This document shows, piece by piece, positions 47,789 through 55,849 of a stretch of 64,000 nucleotides of DNA; the first letter of the stretch is position 1, and each line of letters begins with the position of its first letter. Both the position numbers and the translations under genes were made by a program. A model generated the notes under the pieces. The model worked only from the letters and a program-made list of their open reading frames with translations. It searched no databases and had not been told where the DNA came from. This stretch comes from Haloactinospora alba (lineage in GTDB: Bacteria > Actinomycetota > Actinomycetes > Streptosporangiales > Streptosporangiaceae), in the NCBI RefSeq assembly GCF_006717075.1, contig NZ_VFQC01000001.1, positions 682,001 to 746,000 on the forward strand, read 5' to 3'.

Positions 47789-47814
47789 ATAGACGAAAAT
47801 TCGATGAAGTCTAT
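47789..47814. promoter_or_regulatory. NrtR-type operator candidate
   Basis: ATAGAC and GTCTAT are separated by 14 bp, forming a 26-bp site just upstream of the Nudix-type regulator gene. NrtR proteins bind inverted repeats of about this span next to NAD genes. It is likely autoregulatory and may also control nadA. Confidence 0.5.
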
Positions 47815-47824
47815 CATGGGGGCG

Positions 47825-48589
47825 ATGAGCGGGACAGAGACGGATCAGGACACCAGCGTTCCAGGGGGAACCACCATCGACGCGTTCCGCGGGCAGCCCG
47901 ATCCGGGACCCGACCCCGAGGTGTTGGCGGCGCACGAGGTACTCGCAGCGGTGCTCCAGGTCCGCTGCGACCACCTGAGCGTCCTGCTGTGGCGACGCGC
48001 GCGCCCGCCCTCGGAGGGCGCATGGGTTCTTCCCGGCGGTCGGTTGGGAGCGCGTGAGGGGCTGGACGCCTCGATCCGGCGGCAGCTCGCCCAGAAGGTC
48101 GACGTGCGCGACCTCACCCACCTGGAACAGTTGGAGACCCGCGGCGGTCCCGACCGCCACCCCTCCGAGCGGAGACTGGCCACCGCCTACATGGGCCTGG
48201 TCCCCGCGGACACCGATCCCGTCGTCCCCGCCGACACCCAGTGGCACCCCGTCTCGGACCTGCCCCCCATGGGGTTCGACCACGCGGCGATCGTGAGCTC
48301 CGCACGCAGGCGACTGCGCGCGAAGCTCTCCTACACCAACATCGGGTTCGCGCTCGCTCCCGACGAGTTCACCGTCTCCGAACTGTCGCGCTACTACCGG
48401 GCCGCTCTCGGCTACGACGTCGCCGCCACCAACCTGCGCCGCGTGCTTCTGCGCCGCGGCCAGATCGAGGAGACCGGGAAATCCGTCCGTTCCGGACGCT
48501 CCGGAGGGCGGCCGGCGGCCCTCTTCCGCTTCCGCTCCCGGAGGCTGGAGGTCACCGACGCCTTCGCCGTCCTGCGTCCCCCCTCCTAA
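47825..48589 (+). CDS. nrtR: NrtR-like Nudix-related transcriptional regulator
   Basis: This 254-residue protein joins an N-terminal Nudix-like domain (about 25-150) with a C-terminal winged helix (about 180-254, LSRYYRAALGYDVAATNLRRVLLRRGQIEETG). The Nudix box reads GGRLGAREGLDASIRRQLAQKVDV; the catalytic glutamates of REUxEE are lost, as in NrtR proteins that sense ADP-ribose instead of hydrolysing it. It lies divergent from nadA. The ATG at 47825 follows GGGGGCG and leaves the palindrome upstream; ATGs at 47804 and 47816 are alternatives. Confidence 0.82.
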   Translation: MSGTETDQDTSVPGGTTIDAFRGQPDPGPDPEVLAAHEVLAAVLQVRCDHLSVLLWRRARPPSEGAWVLPGGRLGAREGLDASIRRQLAQKVDVRDLTHLEQLETRGGPDRHPSERRLATAYMGLVPADTDPVVPADTQWHPVSDLPPMGFDHAAIVSSARRRLRAKLSYTNIGFALAPDEFTVSELSRYYRAALGYDVAATNLRRVLLRRGQIEETGKSVRSGRSGGRPAALFRFRSRRLEVTDAFAVLRPPS

Positions 48590-48770
48590 GTGCGTCCCCG
48601 GAGGGGTCCTCCAGTGCGGGCGGGAAGCTCCCGAAAGCTACGTAGCCGGGGAAAAGCCGCGGATCACCGCTATGTTAATCTCCCTTCCTCGGGTCTCCCG
48701 CCCGAGGCGGGAGACCGGTTCCGCCACTGGGCCGTTCGGCCCCCACCGCGCACACAGCCAGCCGCAGAAA

Positions 48771-48819
48771 GTAGGGAAAGGGCCCTCCCGCCTCCCAGAG
48801 GGGCGAGCCCGAGCAGCAG
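48771..48819 (+). promoter_or_regulatory. Stem-bridged ribosome-binding site, HAD leader
   Basis: AGGGAAAG is followed by outer stem GGGC (48780-48783) with GCCC (48807-48810). A short inner stem CCTC/GAGG (48791-48801) lies inside. Nine nt lead to the ATG at 48820, and ATGA overlaps. The Shine-Dalgarno part is weaker than in the other copies. Confidence 0.42.
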
Positions 48820-49473
48820 ATGATTCGCAGTGTGGTGTTCGACGTCGGCGAGACCCTGATCGACGAGACACGTATCTTCGCGCGGTGGGCCGACCGTCTC
48901 GGCGTCCCGCACCTGACCCTCTTCGGACTCATCGGTGCCGCCCTGGAGCGGGGAGACTCGCTGACCTCGGCGTTCCGCCAGGTCAAACCCGACTTCGACC
49001 TGGCGGCGGAGTCCGCGAACTGGCGGCGCGACGAGCCCGGCAGCATGCGGGAGAACTTCGACGCCGGAGACCTGTACCCCGACGTCCGCCCCGCCCTGGC
49101 CGCGCTGCGCGACATGGAGCTGCGGGTGGTCATCGCCGGAAACCAGCCCACCCAGGCCGGAGCCGCGCTGCGCGGGATGGGATTGCCGACCGACGGCATC
49201 CACGTTTCCGAGGACTGGGGCGTGGCCAAGCCCGACCCGGCGTTCTTCGCGCGTGTCCAGGAGGAGACGGGAACCCGTCCGGACGAGATCCTCTACGTCG
49301 GCGACCGGGTCGACAACGACGTCCTTCCCGCCAAGGAAGCGGGGATGGCGGCGGCACTGCTGCGGCGCGGGATGCTGGGGTACCGCCACGCCACCCATCC
49401 CGGGGCCGACCGTGCTGACGTGGTGCTGGACGACCTCAGCCAGCTCGTCCCGTGGTGCGCCGGCCGCGGGTGA
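48820..49473 (+). CDS. HAD-superfamily hydrolase
   Basis: This 217-residue HAD-IA-like protein starts VVFDVGETLIDETRIF (nucleophile Asp8). Gly10 stands where many HAD phosphatases have the acid/base Asp. Other motifs are VVIAGNQP (motif II position), KPDPAFFARV (motif III Lys) and LYVGDRVDNDVLPAKEAGM (motif IV acidic pair). A helical cap lies at about 18-80. Substrate is unknown; with Gly10 it may be a weak phosphatase or act on another substrate type. Confidence 0.87.
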   Translation: MIRSVVFDVGETLIDETRIFARWADRLGVPHLTLFGLIGAALERGDSLTSAFRQVKPDFDLAAESANWRRDEPGSMRENFDAGDLYPDVRPALAALRDMELRVVIAGNQPTQAGAALRGMGLPTDGIHVSEDWGVAKPDPAFFARVQEETGTRPDEILYVGDRVDNDVLPAKEAGMAAALLRRGMLGYRHATHPGADRADVVLDDLSQLVPWCAGRG

Positions 49474-49600
49474 CCACCCACGACGGTGCCGGACCGGTCC
49501 CACCGCACGCCCGGCCCCGACCGCTTCGTCCCGCTGAGGAGGGGAAAGTGCGTTCCGACGAGTCGCCCGCGGTTCCGGTAGGAGAGATACGGCTCTTTTC

Positions 49601-50752
49601 ATGATCACCTTCACGGGAGTGAGCAAGCTCTACCCCGACGGGACGACCGCCGTCGACAACCTGGACCTCACCGTCGGGACGGGACGCACCACGGTGCTCG
49701 TCGGCCCCTCCGGCTGCGGCAAGACCACCACACTGCGGATGGTCAACCGCATGGTCGAACCCACACACGGGACCGTCGCCATCGACGGCGAGGACGTCCG
49801 CAACCGCAACCCGGCCGAACTCCGCAGGTCCATCGGGTACGTCATCCAGCAGGCGGGCCTGTTCCCGCACCGCACCGTCCTGGACAACATCGCCACCGTC
49901 CCGCTGCTGCTCAACTGGGGGAAACGCAGGGCACGGGCGCGGGCCCGCGAGCTGATGGACCTGGTGGGGTTGGAGCACTCCCACGCGAAGCGCTACCCCC
50001 ACCAGCTTTCCGGGGGGCAGCAGCAGCGGGTGGGAGTCGCCCGGGCACTCGCCGCGGACCCGCCCGTCCTGCTGATGGACGAACCGTTCAGCGCGGTCGA
50101 CCCGGTCGTGCGCGCCAGCCTCCAGGAGGAACTGCTGCGGCTGCAGTCCGAGCTGCACAAGACGATCGTGTTCGTCACCCACGACATCGACGAGGCCGTC
50201 ACGGTCGGCGACGCCATCGCCGTGTTCCGGCCGGGCGGCGAACTGGCGCAGTTCGACCACCCCCAACGCCTGCTCGCCGAGCCGACGGACGAGTTCGTGG
50301 AGGCCTTCGTCGGCTACGACCGGGGAGTGCGGCGGCTGTCGTTCTTCCCCGCCAGCGCGCTGTCCCTCCGGGACGACATCCTCGTCGCGTCCACCGGCAC
50401 GGTCGCCGACGCCCGTGCCGTCGCGGAGAGGACAGGGGAACCCTGGCTGCTCGTCGTCGACCCGGACCGGAGCCCGCTCGGGTGGGTCGCCGCCGACTCC
50501 CTGCGCCGTTCCCCTGCCCAGCAGACGCTGGAAACCGCGGAACTCGTCGGCTACGGCCACATCTTCACCGTGCACACCGACTCGCTGCGTGCCGCGCTGG
50601 ACGCGTCCGTCCTCTCACCCGCCGGCCGCGCCGTCGGCGTCGACGCGCAGGGGGCCGTCATCGGCGCGGTCTCCCAGGCGGACCTCGGCGCCGCCATCTG
50701 GTCCGTGGGAGAGTCGAGTGGCTCCCCAGCCGAAGGGAGCGAACATGGCTGA
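49601..50752 (+). CDS. Osmoprotectant ABC transporter ATPase (OpuCA-like)
   Basis: This 383-residue ATPase of glycine betaine/carnitine/choline uptake systems has Walker A GPSGCGKTT, the Q-loop YVIQQAGLFPHRTV, signature LSGGQQQRVGVARAL and Walker B VLLMDEPFSAVDP. The C-terminal 120 residues form a CBS-like region (LRDDILVASTGTVADARAVAERTGEPWLLVVDPD) that senses ionic strength in OpuA/OpuC types. It overlaps the next permease gene by 8 bp. Confidence 0.92.
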   Translation: MITFTGVSKLYPDGTTAVDNLDLTVGTGRTTVLVGPSGCGKTTTLRMVNRMVEPTHGTVAIDGEDVRNRNPAELRRSIGYVIQQAGLFPHRTVLDNIATVPLLLNWGKRRARARARELMDLVGLEHSHAKRYPHQLSGGQQQRVGVARALAADPPVLLMDEPFSAVDPVVRASLQEELLRLQSELHKTIVFVTHDIDEAVTVGDAIAVFRPGGELAQFDHPQRLLAEPTDEFVEAFVGYDRGVRRLSFFPASALSLRDDILVASTGTVADARAVAERTGEPWLLVVDPDRSPLGWVAADSLRRSPAQQTLETAELVGYGHIFTVHTDSLRAALDASVLSPAGRAVGVDAQGAVIGAVSQADLGAAIWSVGESSGSPAEGSEHG

Positions 50753-51503
50753 CGAGCAGTTCCTCCGGTGGGAGTGGATCGCGCGGAACCTCGGTGACCC
50801 GATCGGCGTCCGGCTGCTGCAGCACCTGCAGCTGTCCTTCCTGTCGATCCTGCTCGGCCTCCTCATCGCCCTTCCCGCGGGAGTCGCGGCCGCCCGCTGG
50901 CGCAGGCTGTACCCGCCCCTCCTCACCGGGGTGAACGTTCTGTACGCGATACCGTCGATCGCGCTGTTCATCCTGCTGCTGCCCTACACGGGGCTGAGCC
51001 CTGCGACGGCGATCATCCCGCTGGCGTTGTACACGTTGGCGATCCTGGTTCCCAACGTCGCCGACGGACTGAACCAGGTGCCCTCCCATGTTCGCCAGGC
51101 TGCCGTCGCCATGGGGTTCGGGCCGCTGCGGCGCCTGCTGCGGGTGGAACTCCCGATCGCCGTTCCCGTCGTGATCGCCGGCCTGCGGGTGGCGGCGGTG
51201 GCCACCATCAGCATGGTCAGTGTGGCCGGGCTCGTCGGGCTGGGCGGGCTGGGCCAGCTGGTCCTCAGCGCGGGGTTCCAGCGCCAGTTCCCCACCCCGG
51301 TCGTGGTGGGGATCGCTCTGTCGGTTGCGTTGGCGCTCCTCGTGGACGGGGCGCTCGTCCTGCTGCAGCGGGCGCTCACCCCCTGGAAACGCGGCCGCGG
51401 CCCGGCACGTGCCTCCCGGACGTCCCGACCGTTCCGGCGGTCCGGACGCGGGCTGTCGAAACGGGCGCCGGCCGAGGCACCCGAACCGGAGGGGGCCGGA
51501 TGA
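50745..51503 (+). CDS. Osmoprotectant ABC transporter permease (OpuCB-like)
   Basis: This 252-residue membrane protein has 5-6 helices and the permease coupling motif [33 protein letters not shown] basic C-terminal tail (RGRGPARASRTSRPFRRSGRGLSKRAPAEAP) extends into the cytoplasm. GAAGGGAG precedes the ATG. It overlaps the ATPase gene upstream and the second permease gene downstream (ATGA), so the operon is tightly coupled. Confidence 0.92.
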   Translation: MADEQFLRWEWIARNLGDPIGVRLLQHLQLSFLSILLGLLIALPAGVAAARWRRLYPPLLTGVNVLYAIPSIALFILLLPYTGLSPATAIIPLALYTLAILVPNVADGLNQVPSHVRQAAVAMGFGPLRRLLRVELPIAVPVVIAGLRVAAVATISMVSVAGLVGLGGLGQLVLSAGFQRQFPTPVVVGIALSVALALLVDGALVLLQRALTPWKRGRGPARASRTSRPFRRSGRGLSKRAPAEAPEPEGAG

Positions 51504-52207
51504 CCGGTACTGTCCTGGCGACCGAACTGGCCGGATCGTTGGGGGTCGTGGACTGGTTCTCCCGTACCGAGCAGTGGACAGGCGCGGACGGCATACCAGT
51601 GCGGTTCCTGGAACACGTCCGCTACTCCGGTATCGCGCTGGCGCTGTCGGCGGCACTCGCGGTCCCGTTGGGACTGCTCACCGGACACACCGGACGCGGG
51701 GGCTTCCTGGCGATCAGCCTGGCCAACGTCGCACGCGCCCTGCCGACCATCGGGGTGCTCATGCTCGTCGTGCTCGCCACCGGTATCGGAGTCACCCCGG
51801 TCATGGTCGCGCTGGTGGCGCTGGCCGTCCCTCCCATCCTCGTGAACACCTACGAGGGCGTGCGCGGGGTGGACCCGCAGTTCAACGACGCCGCCCGCGG
51901 CATGGGGATGCGGGGTTGGCAGGTGCTGCTGCGCGTCGAGCTCCCGATCGCGCTGCCCCTGATCCTGCTCGGCCTGCGCACGGCCGCGATCCAGGTGGTG
52001 GCCACCGCCACCGTCGCCGCCTACGTCGGCGTCGGCGGTCTGGGACGGTTCATCGTGGACGGCCAGGCGCGGCAGCAGATTGCGATGGTGCTGGGAGGGG
52101 CGCTGCTCGTGGTCCTGCTGGCGCTGTTGGTGACACTCGTTTTCGCGCTGCTCGGCCGGTTGGCGGTCGCGCCGGCGCTGCGCGGCCGCGCCACGGCGGT
52201 GCGGTGA
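51500..52207 (+). CDS. Osmoprotectant ABC transporter permease (OpuCD-like)
   Basis: This 235-residue second permease pairs with the upstream one as a heterodimer. Motif DAARGMGMRGWQVLLRVELPIALPLILLGLRTA is the EAA coupling loop. Hydrophobic helices begin at residue 44 (SGIALALSAALAVPLGLL). Translation starts at the ATGA overlap with the previous gene. Confidence 0.92.
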   Translation: MTGTVLATELAGSLGVVDWFSRTEQWTGADGIPVRFLEHVRYSGIALALSAALAVPLGLLTGHTGRGGFLAISLANVARALPTIGVLMLVVLATGIGVTPVMVALVALAVPPILVNTYEGVRGVDPQFNDAARGMGMRGWQVLLRVELPIALPLILLGLRTAAIQVVATATVAAYVGVGGLGRFIVDGQARQQIAMVLGGALLVVLLALLVTLVFALLGRLAVAPALRGRATAVR

Positions 52208-52278
52208 GGGCACCGACGGACCGACCCGACAGCGTGGACACAGGTATCCCGCCGACCCCGAGAAAGAAGAGGTTCACG

Positions 52279-53178
52279 ATGCGCACACCACTCCGGCTCG
52301 CGGCGGCCAGTGCCCCGTTGGTACTGGCACTGAACGCCTGCGGGGGAACCGACCCGTTCGCCGGGGACAACGAGGGCGACGGCGGAGCCGTGGTCGTCGG
52401 CTCCGCCGACTTCCCGGAAAGCACCCTGCTCGCCGAGATCTACGCCGAGGCGTTGCGGGCCGAGGGCGTGACCGTGGAGACACAGCTCGACATCGGCAGC
52501 CGTGAGGTGTACTTCGACCAGGTCGCGGAGGGCAACCTCTCCGTGTTTCCCGAGTACAACGGGGGGATCCTGAACCAGATCGACCCCGACGCCGAACCGG
52601 GGAACACGCAGGAGACCAACAAAGCGGTCCGCGAGGCGCTCCCCGACGGGCTGGAGATCCTGGAGTCCTCCTCCGCCCAGAGCAAGGACTCCGTGACGGT
52701 GACCAGCGAGACCGCCGAGGAGAAGGGGCTGGAGAGCATCACCGACCTGGAGGGCGAAGCCCAGGACATGGTGTTCGGCGGCCCACCCGAGTTCGAGGAG
52801 CGGCCGCAGGGCATTCCCGGCCTCAAGGACACCTACGGCCTGGAGTTCAGCGAGTTCCGCTCGCTGGACGCCACCCTGGTGCCCCAGGCGCTCGCGGACG
52901 GCGACGTCCAGGCGGCGAACCTGTTCACCACGGACCCGGAGATCCGGGCCAACGACCTCGTGCCGCTGGATGACCCCGAGAACCTGTTCGGGTCGCAGAA
53001 CGTGACCCCGCTGGTCAACAGCGAGGAGGTGGACGACACGACGCGCGAGACCCTCAACGCCGTGTCCGCCGAGCTGGACACCGACACCCTGATCGAACTC
53101 AACGAACGCATCCGCATGGACCGCGAGGACCCGGACGCGGTCGCCGCCGACTGGCTGGAGTCCCAGGACCTGGCTTAG
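52279..53178 (+). CDS. Osmoprotectant-binding lipoprotein (OpuCC-like)
   Basis: This 299-residue solute-binding lipoprotein has signal peptide MRTPLRLAAASAPLVLALNAC with lipobox LNAC. The mature part is of the OpuAC/ProX type: VVVGSADFPESTLLAEIYAEALRAEGV, GNLSVFPEYNGGILNQ and LDATLVPQALADGDVQAANLFTTDP. It binds a quaternary amine such as betaine or choline; which one is unclear. AAGAAGAGG precedes the ATG. An IS481 remnant begins right after its stop. Confidence 0.92.
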   Translation: MRTPLRLAAASAPLVLALNACGGTDPFAGDNEGDGGAVVVGSADFPESTLLAEIYAEALRAEGVTVETQLDIGSREVYFDQVAEGNLSVFPEYNGGILNQIDPDAEPGNTQETNKAVREALPDGLEILESSSAQSKDSVTVTSETAEEKGLESITDLEGEAQDMVFGGPPEFEERPQGIPGLKDTYGLEFSEFRSLDATLVPQALADGDVQAANLFTTDPEIRANDLVPLDDPENLFGSQNVTPLVNSEEVDDTTRETLNAVSAELDTDTLIELNERIRMDREDPDAVAADWLESQDLA

Positions 53179-53179
53179 G

Positions 53180-53390
53180 TGTACTGACGATGGAGGTTGG
53201 TGACACCCGCCCTCGGGTGATGCATGCGAAAAGGGCCTCCGGTATCGGTGTGGATGTCTGACGTCGACACTGATACGAGGAGGCCCTCGATGCCCCACAT
53301 TACCCATGCCAACGCCATCCTCACTCCCACCGGCCGCCAAGCGCTGGCCCACCCGCCTCCCGCGTCACCAACCTCACGGGACGGAACAGG
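53180..53390 (+). mobile_element. Internally deleted IS481-family element
   Basis: It begins 2 bp after the preceding stop with TGTACTGACG. GGTTGGTGAC (53195-53204) and GTCACCAACC (53364-53373) are inverted. The start of an IS481 transposase is seen at 53290 (MPHITHANAILTPTGRQALA), joined out of frame to the family C-terminus PPASRVTNLTGRN. About 300 codons between are gone. A long hairpin at 53232-53287 contains the transposase AGGAGG and may also terminate the Opu operon. Confidence 0.75.
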
Positions 53391-53394
53391 AACC

Positions 53395-53889
53395 TCAACC
53401 CAGTGAGCGGTACTTTCCGCCGTAGCGGATGAGGGGGGAGGCGTCCACCGTGAGGCCGCCCACGTGGGGAAGGTTCTCCACGGACGCCAGGTAGACGACG
53501 TGGTCCCCGGCCTCGATCCGGCGCGTCACGGTGCACTCCAGGGCCGCGATCGCCGTGTCCAGGACCAGCGCCCCGGAGTGCTCCCCCCTGCTGTGGGGCT
53601 CGTTGGCGAGCAGCAGGCGGGCGCTGGGCCGGCCCTCGGCGGCGAACCTCCCGGCGATCGCCCGGTGCCGCGCGTCGAGCACGTTCACGGCGAACCGTTC
53701 CTGGAAGTCGATCACGTCGCAGAGGTAGCTGCTCTGGATCACACTGACCATGACGATGGGCGGTTCCGCCGATATCGACGTGAAAGCGCTCACCGTGCTG
53801 CCGATATCGTCTCGGTCGTCCTGGACGGTCACGACCGAGACCCCGGTGGCCAACTGCGCCATCGTCTCCGTGAACTCTGCGGGATTCAT
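53395..53889 (-). CDS. Flavin reductase family protein
   Basis: This 164-residue FMN-binding split-barrel protein reduces flavin or serves as the reductase half of a two-component monooxygenase. Signatures are FTETMAQLATGVSVVTVQ, GSTVSAFTSISAEPPIVMVSV, FAVNVLDARHRAIAGRFA and GDHVVYLASVENL. The conserved part starts at MNPAEFTET (ATG 53889). No Shine-Dalgarno sequence lies close to the ATG; AAAGGAGAG lies upstream of a stem. No oxygenase partner is adjacent. Confidence 0.9.
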   Translation of the reverse strand: MNPAEFTETMAQLATGVSVVTVQDDRDDIGSTVSAFTSISAEPPIVMVSVIQSSYLCDVIDFQERFAVNVLDARHRAIAGRFAAEGRPSARLLLANEPHSRGEHSGALVLDTAIAALECTVTRRIEAGDHVVYLASVENLPHVGGLTVDASPLIRYGGKYRSLG

Positions 53890-53944
53890 CGATTGGTCGG
53901 CGCGCGGAACCCCACCCGCGGGCGGGGAGGCGCCTCTCTCCTTT
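53890..53944 (-). promoter_or_regulatory. Stem-bridged ribosome-binding site, flavin reductase leader
   Basis: Read on the minus strand: AAAGGAGAG (53944-53936), outer stem GGCGC (53934-53930) with GCGCC (53903-53899), and an inner 8-bp hairpin CCCCGCCC/GGGTGGGG with one G-T pair. Nine nt lead to the ATG at 53889, and ATGA overlaps. It is independent of the plus-strand copies but has the same layout. Confidence 0.5.
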
Positions 53945-54020
53945 CTCGCGGGGTGGTCCGGACCGTGTCCGACGGTCCGGCCGTGCACGGCCACCGGTAC
54001 CCGGCGGCACACCAGCGCCC

Positions 54021-54125
54021 CAGGGCCTGTTTTCGGATGCTTGTCCTGCTGCGCGTCGCCCCAGCACCGCCCGGTGGCACTGGAGACACCGCTCGCGACC
54101 AACAGTGTCCAAAAACAGGTCCTAG
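54021..54125. mobile_element. 105-bp MITE copy at the sppA stop codon
   Basis: The left end is AGGGCCTGTTTTCGG and the right end AAAACAGGTCCTAG, matching the 167-bp MITE at 47599 in both ends and inner parts (TTGTCCTGCTG, CGCTCGCGAC). The CTAG at the right end contains the TAG stop of sppA. Shorter core than the first copy. Confidence 0.75.
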
Positions 54126-55849
54126 CTGACCTCCCATGACCCGGGCAGTACCAGCGGCCCGGCGTCCGGAAGCCCCAACCGGGCGGCCACCTGCGCCAGC
54201 GGGCCCCACGCGTCCAACCGCAGCTGGGCGGCCGCGGTACGCTCCTCGCTCGACTCGGGCGGAACCAACCGTTCCAGCGGGTTCACCTGGGGGAAGCGAC
54301 GCAACGGTGTGCCGGGGGGAAGGTCGGCCATCCGGCGGGCCGCCCGCACCGCTGTGGCGATACCACCGAGTTCGTCGACCAGGCCGCCGGCGTGCGCGTC
54401 CTGTCCGGTCCACACACGTCCGCGCGCCAGCTCATCCACCCGCTGCCGGGTCATCCCGCGCGCCTCGGCCACCTTCGCGGTGAAGTCGTCGTAGATGCTG
54501 TCCAGTGTCGCGTTCATCCGTTCCCACTCGGACTCCGTGAAGCCCCGGTCCGTGTGGAACATGCCCGCGTGCTTCCCGCCGTCCACGGAGTCGGTGGCCA
54601 CACCGAGCTTGTCCATCAACCCGGACAGCACCGCCTTGCCCGCGTACACGCCGATCGATCCGGTCAACGTACCGGGGTGAGCCACGATGCTGTCGGCCCC
54701 CAGAGCGACGTAGTACCCGCCGGAAGCGGCGAAGTCCCCCATCGCGGCGACGACGGGAGTGCCCGACTCGCGGGTGAGCCGGATCTCGCGGCGGATCACG
54801 TCCGAGGCCACGGCCGATCCGCCCCTGCTGTCCACCCGGAACACCACGGCGCGGACGTTCGGGTCCCGCCGCGCCGCGCGGAACGCCGCGGCGACGGTGT
54901 CCGCTCCCATGTAACTGGCCCCGCCCACCGGCGCCCGGTGGCTGCGTCCGCTGACGATGACCCCGTTTGCGGAGATCGCGGCGACGTAGTTTCCGGGGCG
55001 TACCTGCGGTACCTGGACCGCGCCGGCGCTGTGCTGGTAGCGGGAGACGTACTGCAGGTGGGGAGTGTCTCCCGTCCCGCCCCGCGCCGGGCCGAACCGG
55101 TCGAACAGTTCGGCGTAGACCTCGTCCCGGTAGCCGAGGCGGTCCACGAGCCCGGCCGCGTGGGCCTCCTCTGCGAGGAGGGGACCGCTGCCGACGAGCT
55201 CGTCGACCCGGCTGGTGGTCATGCCGCGTCCCTCGGCGATACCCGCGGTGACCTGCTCGGTGAGGGAGGAGACCAGGCGGCTCACCGTCTCGCGGTGCGG
55301 TTCGGTGAATCCCCGCTGCGTCACCGTGTTGACGGCGGTCTTGTACTCGTGTCGCGCCCCGACCTCGTACTCCACGCCGAGCTTGTCCGCCGCGTCCGCG
55401 ACGAAGGTGCTGCTGAAGCTGAGGCCGGTGAGCCCGAGTGAGCCCGTGGGCTGCAGGACGATCTCGTCGAAGGCCGTGGCGAGGTAGTAGGGGAGCGTTC
55501 CGGGCCCAACGTCACCGAAGGACTCGCTCCAGGCGACGGCGGTCTTGCCGGCGGCGCGGAACGCCCGTACCGTCTCCCGCAGCTCCTGCACCTTGGCGAA
55601 ACCCAGCGGTTTCCCGTCTATCTTGGCGACTAGGGCGCGGACCCGGTCGTCGCGCGCGCCGCGACGTATCCCGGTGACGATGTCCGCCAACTGCGGGTGC
55701 CGTTTGGCCATGAGCTGCCCGACCGGATCGGTCGGCGTCTCGTCGGTGATCCCTTCGGTGAGGTCGAGTTCGAGTACGAGCGGCCCAAAGCGCCGCCGAC
55801 GAACGTGGGAGACGGGTTCCAGGAGCTTCGCGACATCCACCATGTCCAC
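54122..55849 (-). CDS. sppA: Signal peptide peptidase SppA (S49)
   Basis: This 575-residue double-length S49 protease of the E. coli SppA 67K type degrades cleaved signal peptides. The catalytic Lys is in GARHEYKTAVNTVTQRGFTE (N-terminal half) and the Ser in GDFAASGGYYVALGADSIV (C-terminal half). The N-terminus (MDMVDVAKLLEPVSHVRRRRFGP) shows no signal or membrane helix, so it may be cytoplasmic. The start is GTG at 55849 or the ATG two codons later. The stop codon lies inside a MITE end. Confidence 0.93.
   Translation of the reverse strand: MDMVDVAKLLEPVSHVRRRRFGPLVLELDLTEGITDETPTDPVGQLMAKRHPQLADIVTGIRRGARDDRVRALVAKIDGKPLGFAKVQELRETVRAFRAAGKTAVAWSESFGDVGPGTLPYYLATAFDEIVLQPTGSLGLTGLSFSSTFVADAADKLGVEYEVGARHEYKTAVNTVTQRGFTEPHRETVSRLVSSLTEQVTAGIAEGRGMTTSRVDELVGSGPLLAEEAHAAGLVDRLGYRDEVYAELFDRFGPARGGTGDTPHLQYVSRYQHSAGAVQVPQVRPGNYVAAISANGVIVSGRSHRAPVGGASYMGADTVAAAFRAARRDPNVRAVVFRVDSRGGSAVASDVIRREIRLTRESGTPVVAAMGDFAASGGYYVALGADSIVAHPGTLTGSIGVYAGKAVLSGLMDKLGVATDSVDGGKHAGMFHTDRGFTESEWERMNATLDSIYDDFTAKVAEARGMTRQRVDELARGRVWTGQDAHAGGLVDELGGIATAVRAARRMADLPPGTPLRRFPQVNPLERLVPPESSEERTAAAQLRLDAWGPLAQVAARLGLPDAGPLVLPGSWEVS

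Noticed and set aside
49536-49600. Structured leader before the Opu ATPase (GAGGAGGGG far upstream, ATGA start)
   Set aside because: No outer stem ending near the ATG; a nearer GGAGAG site exists, so the layout is different.
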